Positions 59,511 to 64,000 of a DNA stretch of 64,000 nt are shown here, in pieces. Each line of letters begins with the position of its first letter. Position 1 is the stretch's first letter. The position numbers were made by a program, and so were the translations under genes. Source of the DNA: Robinsoniella peoriensis (GTDB lineage Bacteria > Bacillota > Clostridia > Lachnospirales > Lachnospiraceae). The stretch is taken from NCBI RefSeq assembly GCF_042680125.1, contig NZ_JBHTNY010000043.1. The stretch is one strand, 5' to 3'. The notes beneath the pieces are model-generated. The model did no database searches, was not told the DNA's origin, and worked only from the letters and a program-made list of their open reading frames with translations.

Positions 59511-60854
59511 ATGGCACTTAAAGGTCTTGATATATTTAAATTATCACCTAAGAAAAACTGTAAGGAGTGTGGATGCCCAACATGTATGGCTTTCTCAATG
59601 AAGGTTGCACAGGGCGCTATGGATATCAGTGCATGTCCGCATTTCTCACCGGATGCATTAGCAACTTTATCAGAGGCTACTGCACCACCAATGAAAACAA
59701 TTAAAGTCGGAACAGGCGAAAATGAATTTACTTTAGGCGGAGAAACTGTTCTTGAAAGACACGAAAAAACTTTTGTAAGTAAGACAAGATATGCAGTTGC
59801 TCTTTGCAATTGTATGGATGAAGCAGCAATTGACGCTAAGCTTGCAGCAATTCCTAAGGTTGATTACGAACGTATCGGCGAAAGAATGTTTGTAGAGATG
59901 GTCTATGTTAACTACAGCGCTGATGGAGTCAGTGATTATGTAGAGCTTGTAAAAAAAGCAGCGGCTCTGAACAGAACTTTAATTTTAGGATGTACAGATG
60001 TTGAAGTTGCAAAAGCAGCTCTTGAAGTATGCAAAGACAGCAAACCAGTATTAAATGGAGCAGATGCTTCCAATTATGAAGCTATGAGTGCAATAGCTGT
60101 TGCAGCAGGTGCTGTACTTGGTGTTCGTGGAGCAGATATAAATGAATTATATGATACAGTTGCTAAATTAGAAGGACTTGGAAACAAGAACCTGATCCTG
60201 GATGCGGGATGTAAATCCATTAAAGATGCATTTGCAACAGCAGTTCAGATGAGAAAAGCAGCAGTTAAAGACAGTGACAGAACATTTGGTTATCCGTCAA
60301 TCGTAAATGTAGCAGCACTTGCAAAGGGAGATATCCACATGCAGGCAGCTTTAGCATCTATGTTTACAATTAAATATGGCTCTATCATAGTAATGGAAGA
60401 AATGACTTATGCTCAGGCATTGCCGTTATATGGTTTAAGACAGAACGTATTTACAGATCCTCAGAAGCCAATGAAAGTAGAACCGGGTATTTACCCAATC
60501 AATGGAGCAGATGAGAATTCAGTTTGTCTTACAACTGTAGACTTTGCACTTACATATTTCGTAGTATCCGGCGAGTTAGAGCGTTCCGGAGTTCCTTGTA
60601 ATCTGATTATCAGTGATGCAGGCGGATTATCCGTTCTGACAGCATGGGCAGCAGGTAAATTATCTGCAAGTTCTATTGCTAAATATTTTGGAGAAGCTGA
60701 TATCGAAGGCAAGATCAAAAACAGAAAATTAATTCTTCCAGGTAAAGTAGCTGTTTTAAAAGGTGAAGTAGAAGCGAAACTTCCGGGATGGGATGTCATT
60801 GTAGGACCAAATGAAGCTGTACAGCTTGTGAAATTCTTAAAAGATATGCAGTAA
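59511..60854 (+). CDS. acsC: Corrinoid iron-sulfur protein, large subunit
   Basis: 447 residues, AcsC/CdhE. The N-terminal 4Fe-4S ligands C-K-E-C...C...C are Cys17, 20, 25 and 42 (N-C-K-E-C-G-C-P-T-C, I-S-A-C-P-H-F). A TIM barrel and C-terminal corrinoid-binding domain follow. It accepts methyl from AcsE and gives it to AcsB. AAGGAGG precedes the ATG, 26 bp after acsD. Confidence 0.94.
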   Translation: MALKGLDIFKLSPKKNCKECGCPTCMAFSMKVAQGAMDISACPHFSPDALATLSEATAPPMKTIKVGTGENEFTLGGETVLERHEKTFVSKTRYAVALCNCMDEAAIDAKLAAIPKVDYERIGERMFVEMVYVNYSADGVSDYVELVKKAAALNRTLILGCTDVEVAKAALEVCKDSKPVLNGADASNYEAMSAIAVAAGAVLGVRGADINELYDTVAKLEGLGNKNLILDAGCKSIKDAFATAVQMRKAAVKDSDRTFGYPSIVNVAALAKGDIHMQAALASMFTIKYGSIIVMEEMTYAQALPLYGLRQNVFTDPQKPMKVEPGIYPINGADENSVCLTTVDFALTYFVVSGELERSGVPCNLIISDAGGLSVLTAWAAGKLSASSIAKYFGEADIEGKIKNRKLILPGKVAVLKGEVEAKLPGWDVIVGPNEAVQLVKFLKDMQ

Positions 60855-60910
60855 TTTTCTCTATACTAATATAGTATGGCAGAAATCAGTAAATGATTTT
60901 ACTAACAATA

Positions 60911-61048
60911 TGTAACAGTTCAGACAGCATGAACTGTTACACATCCAGCCCATTGAAATTCGCCTGCGGCGAAGGGCTGGATGTCTGCAGGCTCCAGGTT
61001 TTCATACGGTCGGCGCAGTAAATGCGCAGACCTGTCTGAAATGTTACA
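60911..61048. repeat. 138-bp element with 17-bp terminal inverted repeats
   Basis: Ends TGTAACAGTTCAGACAG (60911-60927) and CTGTCTGAAATGTTACA (61032-61048) are inverted repeats with one mismatch. Inside lie three more perfect stems: GTAACAGTTCA / TGAACTGTTAC; ACATCCAGCCC / GGGCTGGATGT enclosing TTCGCC / GGCGAA; and GCGCA / TGCGC. It has no ORF and is MITE- or REP-like. It separates acsC from acsE. Confidence 0.8.
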
Positions 61049-61078
61049 ACAATTTCAATTAGAGAAGGAGATTAAACA

Positions 61079-61864
61079 ATGGCAAAATTCGTAACAATTG
61101 GTGAAAGAATCCACTGTATTTCCCCAGTTATCCGTAAAGCAATGGCAGAAAGAGACGGAGCTCCTATCATTCAGCGTGCAAAAGAGCAGCTTGATGCAGG
61201 CGCAACTTACTTAGATGTAAATATCGGACCGGCTGAAAGCGATGGCGAAGAATTAATGAAATGGGCTGTTCAGCTGCTTCAGAATGAATTCGACAATGTA
61301 CCGCTGGCACTGGATACCGCTAATAAAAAAGCGATTGAAGCTGGTATTTCCGTATATAACCGTTCAAAAGGAAAACCAATCGTTAACTCTGCAGATGCCG
61401 GAGACAGAATCGAAAATATCGATTTAGCTGCAGCAAATGATGCAATTGTTATCGCATTATGTTCCGCAGAAGGCGTTCCATCTGATAATGACGAACGTAT
61501 GATGCACTGCCAGAACATGTTAGAGAGAGGTCTGGAACTTGGCATGGAACCTACTGATCTCTGGTTTGACCCGTTATTCCTTGTTGTTAAAGGAATGCAG
61601 GACAAGCAGATGGACGTTTTAGAAGCAATTAAAATGTTCAGCGATATGGGATTAAACTCTACAGGTGGATTATCCAATAACTCTAACGGTATGCCAAAAC
61701 ATATCCGTCCGATCATGGATTCTGCTTTAGTAGCTATGGCTATGATGAATGGTTTGACTTCCGCTATCGTAAATCCTTGTGATTTAAGATTGATGGAAAC
61801 AATCAAATCCTGTGATGTATTTAAAAACAATACCTTATATGCGGATTCCTATCTGGAGATCTAA
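61079..61864 (+). CDS. acsE: Methyl-THF:corrinoid protein methyltransferase
   Basis: 261 residues, pterin-binding TIM barrel. Transfers the methyl group of methyl-THF to AcsCD. The start MAKFVTIGERIHCISP, D-V-N-I-G-P near residue 47, V-N-S-A-D-A-G near 101, and N-N-S-N-G-M-P near 200 are AcsE-specific. AAGAAGGAG precedes the ATG. Only 3 bp separate it from the RACo gene. Confidence 0.95.
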   Translation: MAKFVTIGERIHCISPVIRKAMAERDGAPIIQRAKEQLDAGATYLDVNIGPAESDGEELMKWAVQLLQNEFDNVPLALDTANKKAIEAGISVYNRSKGKPIVNSADAGDRIENIDLAAANDAIVIALCSAEGVPSDNDERMMHCQNMLERGLELGMEPTDLWFDPLFLVVKGMQDKQMDVLEAIKMFSDMGLNSTGGLSNNSNGMPKHIRPIMDSALVAMAMMNGLTSAIVNPCDLRLMETIKSCDVFKNNTLYADSYLEI

Positions 61865-61867
61865 TAT

Positions 61868-63784
61868 ATGCATAAAGTTACTTTTAAGTTTGAAAACAGC
61901 GAAGATATTATTGTCTTCGCTGCTTTCGGTGAAAGCCTTCTTGAGGTAGCGAGAAAAACAAACGTAGCTATCGATGCACCGTGTTCAGGAAATGCATCTT
62001 GCGGGAAATGCAGAGTAAAGCTCGTTGGCGGTGAATTAGAATCAAAAAAGACGCGTCATATTACGGATGAGGACTATGCCGAAGGCTGGCGTCTCGCCTG
62101 TGTCAGTACCATAAATGCGGATGTGGAAGTACTGGTACCGGATATTGCCTCTGCTTACAGAAGCCGTATGAAAGTGGCAGATCTAAGTTCGCCGGAAGAA
62201 TTAAAGATTTTTTCCGATGCAAAAGAACAGATTTTAGAAGCAGGTATTGAACTGAAGAATACATTAGAGATTTTGAATGTATCTATGGATGAGCCTACTT
62301 TGGATGATACCATGCCTGACAATGAGCGGTTTACCCGCGCAATTACGGCAATAACCGGTATTGAAAAGATCCGTGTTCCATATTCGGTTTTGAAGAAATT
62401 GCCGGATGTGCTTAGGGAAAGCAATTTTCGTGTCAAAATAATTGTAAGAAAAATTGAAACAAATATATTTGTATATGATGTTTTCCCGGAGAATGAAGAT
62501 GTGATTGTAGGTGGAATTGCAATTGATATCGGAACAACAACGGTTTCAGCAATTCTGATTAATATGCTGGACGGATCTATTCTTGCAAAAGGTTCTTCCG
62601 GAAACGGACAAATCCGTTACGGTGCCGATGTAATTAATCGTATAATTGAATCGGCAAAACCAGGCGGCAAGGAGAGACTGCAAAAAGCAGTTATTGAAGA
62701 GACGATTAATCCGTTGATCCAGACCATGTGCAGACAGGCGAAACTGGATCCTATGAGTATATATCGTATGTGTATTGCAGGTAATACCACTATGAACCAT
62801 TTATTAATGGGTATCAATGCTGATCCTCTTCGTATGGAACCATACATTCCAACCTTCTTTAAAACGAATTCACTGTATGCATCTGATATTGGAATTCATA
62901 TTAATCCAGATTCCCATATTATTATAGCTCCAAATATCGGAAGCTATGTAGGCGGAGATATAACAGCAGGTGCTTTTGTAAGTGCACTGTGGAATAAACC
63001 GGAGTTTTCCTTGTTTATTGACCTTGGTACCAATGGCGAGATTGTATTTGGTAACTCTGACTTTTTAATGAGTTGTGCCTGCTCAGCAGGACCGGCATTT
63101 GAAGGAGGGGATATCAGCTGTGGCATGCGGGCTACAGATGGAGCAATTGAAGCTTGTACCATAGATAAAGAAACAATGGAGCCAAATCTCTCTGTAATTG
63201 GAGATGAGGGGACGAAACCGATTGGAATCTGCGGTTCCGGTATCATTGATATTATCAGTGAGTTATTCCGTTGCGGCATTATTAACCCTAAAGGTAAATT
63301 TGTCCGTGAAGGAAAACGCGTAAGACACGATAAATTTGATATGGGCAGCTATGTGCTGGCATTTGAGTCAGAAGCAGGGTCTGTGAAGGATGTGGAGATT
63401 TCAGAAGTTGATATCGATAATTTTATCCGTGCAAAGGGAGCAATTTTCTCTGCAATCCGGACAATGTTATCTTATTGTGATTTTGATATTTCAATGATAG
63501 AACATGTTTATGTAGCAGGTGGCATTGGAAGCGGTATCAATATGGAAAATGCAATTCATATTGGGATGTTCCCGAAAGTTCCTTTGGAATTGTACCAGTA
63601 TATTGGAAATTCATCCCTGTCAGGGGCATATGCAATGCTTTGCTCTACTCAGGCTGAGCGGAAAGTATATGAAGTTGCAAGAAATATGACTTATCTGGAA
63701 TTAAGTGCAATCCCTCAGTATATGGATGAGTTTGTTGCAGCATGTTTCTTGCCGCATACAGATACGACACTATTTGAAGACTAA
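61868..63784 (+). CDS. acsV: Reductive activator of corrinoid protein (RACo/AcsV)
   Basis: 638 residues. An N-terminal 2Fe-2S ferredoxin domain has Cys39, 45, 48 and 78 (C-S-G-N-A-S-C-G-K-C...L-A-C). A linker and middle domain lead to an ASKHA ATPase domain with A-I-D-I-G-T-T-T-V-S near 220 and I-D-L-G-T-N-G-E-I near 382. It uses ATP to return inactive Co(II) corrinoid to Co(I). The gene starts 3 bp after acsE, as expected. Confidence 0.94.
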   Translation: MHKVTFKFENSEDIIVFAAFGESLLEVARKTNVAIDAPCSGNASCGKCRVKLVGGELESKKTRHITDEDYAEGWRLACVSTINADVEVLVPDIASAYRSRMKVADLSSPEELKIFSDAKEQILEAGIELKNTLEILNVSMDEPTLDDTMPDNERFTRAITAITGIEKIRVPYSVLKKLPDVLRESNFRVKIIVRKIETNIFVYDVFPENEDVIVGGIAIDIGTTTVSAILINMLDGSILAKGSSGNGQIRYGADVINRIIESAKPGGKERLQKAVIEETINPLIQTMCRQAKLDPMSIYRMCIAGNTTMNHLLMGINADPLRMEPYIPTFFKTNSLYASDIGIHINPDSHIIIAPNIGSYVGGDITAGAFVSALWNKPEFSLFIDLGTNGEIVFGNSDFLMSCACSAGPAFEGGDISCGMRATDGAIEACTIDKETMEPNLSVIGDEGTKPIGICGSGIIDIISELFRCGIINPKGKFVREGKRVRHDKFDMGSYVLAFESEAGSVKDVEISEVDIDNFIRAKGAIFSAIRTMLSYCDFDISMIEHVYVAGGIGSGINMENAIHIGMFPKVPLELYQYIGNSSLSGAYAMLCSTQAERKVYEVARNMTYLELSAIPQYMDEFVAACFLPHTDTTLFED

Positions 63785-63810
63785 CTAAATTGGGATATTG
63801 AAAGGAAGCA

Positions 63811-64000
63811 ATGGGAATACATATGAATATTGAGTACGAAAAAGACAACAAAGAACGAATCCCGTTCGAGCATTACCTTGAAGAATATCGCAAAATAGAT
63901 CCGATTGAAGCAAGCAGACGCACAGGAGTTCCCTTTGATGAAGAAAAGCAGGTATTTACGCTGCGGATGATGCAGAAAAGTTATCTGATATCTTATCCGG
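63811..64000 (+). CDS. DUF3786 protein, cut by the window end
   Basis: 63 codons are seen, no stop. It begins MGIHMNIEYEKDN and includes E-A-S-R-R-T-G-V-P-F-D-E and L-R-M-M-Q-K-S-Y-L-I-S-Y-P, which fit the N-terminal part of DUF3786 proteins that accompany CODH/ACS and corrinoid genes in acetogens. The start at 63811 is behind AAAGGAAG; ATG 63823 is an alternative. Function unknown. Confidence 0.7.
   Translation, partial: MGIHMNIEYEKDNKERIPFEHYLEEYRKIDPIEASRRTGVPFDEEKQVFTLRMMQKSYLISYP

Noticed and set aside
60855..61078. Tetrahydrofolate or cobalamin riboswitch before acsE
   Set aside because: The stems are perfect palindromes with terminal inverted repeats and lack the conserved cores of those riboswitches; a repeat element explains them better.

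Overview
The window looks like chromosome from a low-to-mid GC, anaerobic, acetogenic Firmicute, most likely a Blautia-like member of the Lachnospiraceae. This is inferred from gene content: a nearly complete carbonyl/methyl branch of the Wood-Ljungdahl pathway, a Re-type citrate synthase, Rex, a glycyl radical enzyme, Csp/subtilisin-like proteases and ABC-F proteins. No rRNA, tRNA, CRISPR array, prophage or insertion-sequence transposase is visible.

Layout. 1-101 is the end of a dispersed palindromic repeat. 124-2301 is a yicC-remA-gmk-rpoZ operon. 2367-4311 carries a minus-strand ABC-F gene and a 62-residue orphan. 4597-7824 is rimO-pgsA-cinA. 7867-11391 is a glycyl radical dehydratase-like enzyme with a short activase. 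11470-14652 holds small uncharacterised proteins (two acidic hypotheticals, a 49-residue protein, a Gly/Cys-rich two-module protein) and a CspBA-like subtilase. These are followed by lgt, a second intracellular subtilase and glpK. 18245-18568 is a 320-bp giant imperfect palindrome related to the sequence at 1-101. 18664-22097 is an operon for Re-citrate synthase, a GntR/FCD regulator and isocitrate dehydrogenase, with a strong operator-like palindrome on the promoter. Next come a PadR/HAAS pair, a SPL-like radical SAM protein ending in a clamp-binding-like peptide, a second ABC-F, aspartokinase, rex, nnr, alr, an orphan mazF, a CNNM/CBS protein and yebC.

34196-45223 is a sugar-utilisation locus: an RbsBAC-type transporter, a GH43 beta-xylosidase-like enzyme between two paralogous ~780-residue proteins of unknown function, and a LacI-family regulator. 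It is the best candidate here for an undescribed system. It is followed by a BIG2 surface protein, a small CxxC protein with a NapH-like iron-sulfur membrane protein, and a TrpXYZ-type ABC transporter.

50899 to the window end is the acetogenesis cluster: a His-rich putative nickel protein, CooT, MetF, CooC1, AcsA/CooS, CooC2, AcsB, AcsD, AcsC, AcsE, RACo/AcsV and a truncated DUF3786 gene. Methylene-THF is reduced by MetF. AcsE passes the methyl group to the corrinoid protein AcsCD, which RACo keeps active. AcsA makes CO from CO2, and AcsB joins methyl, CO and CoA. CooT, CooC1, CooC2 and the His-rich protein probably supply nickel to AcsA and AcsB. A 138-bp element with 17-bp inverted ends sits inside this operon, between acsC and acsE.
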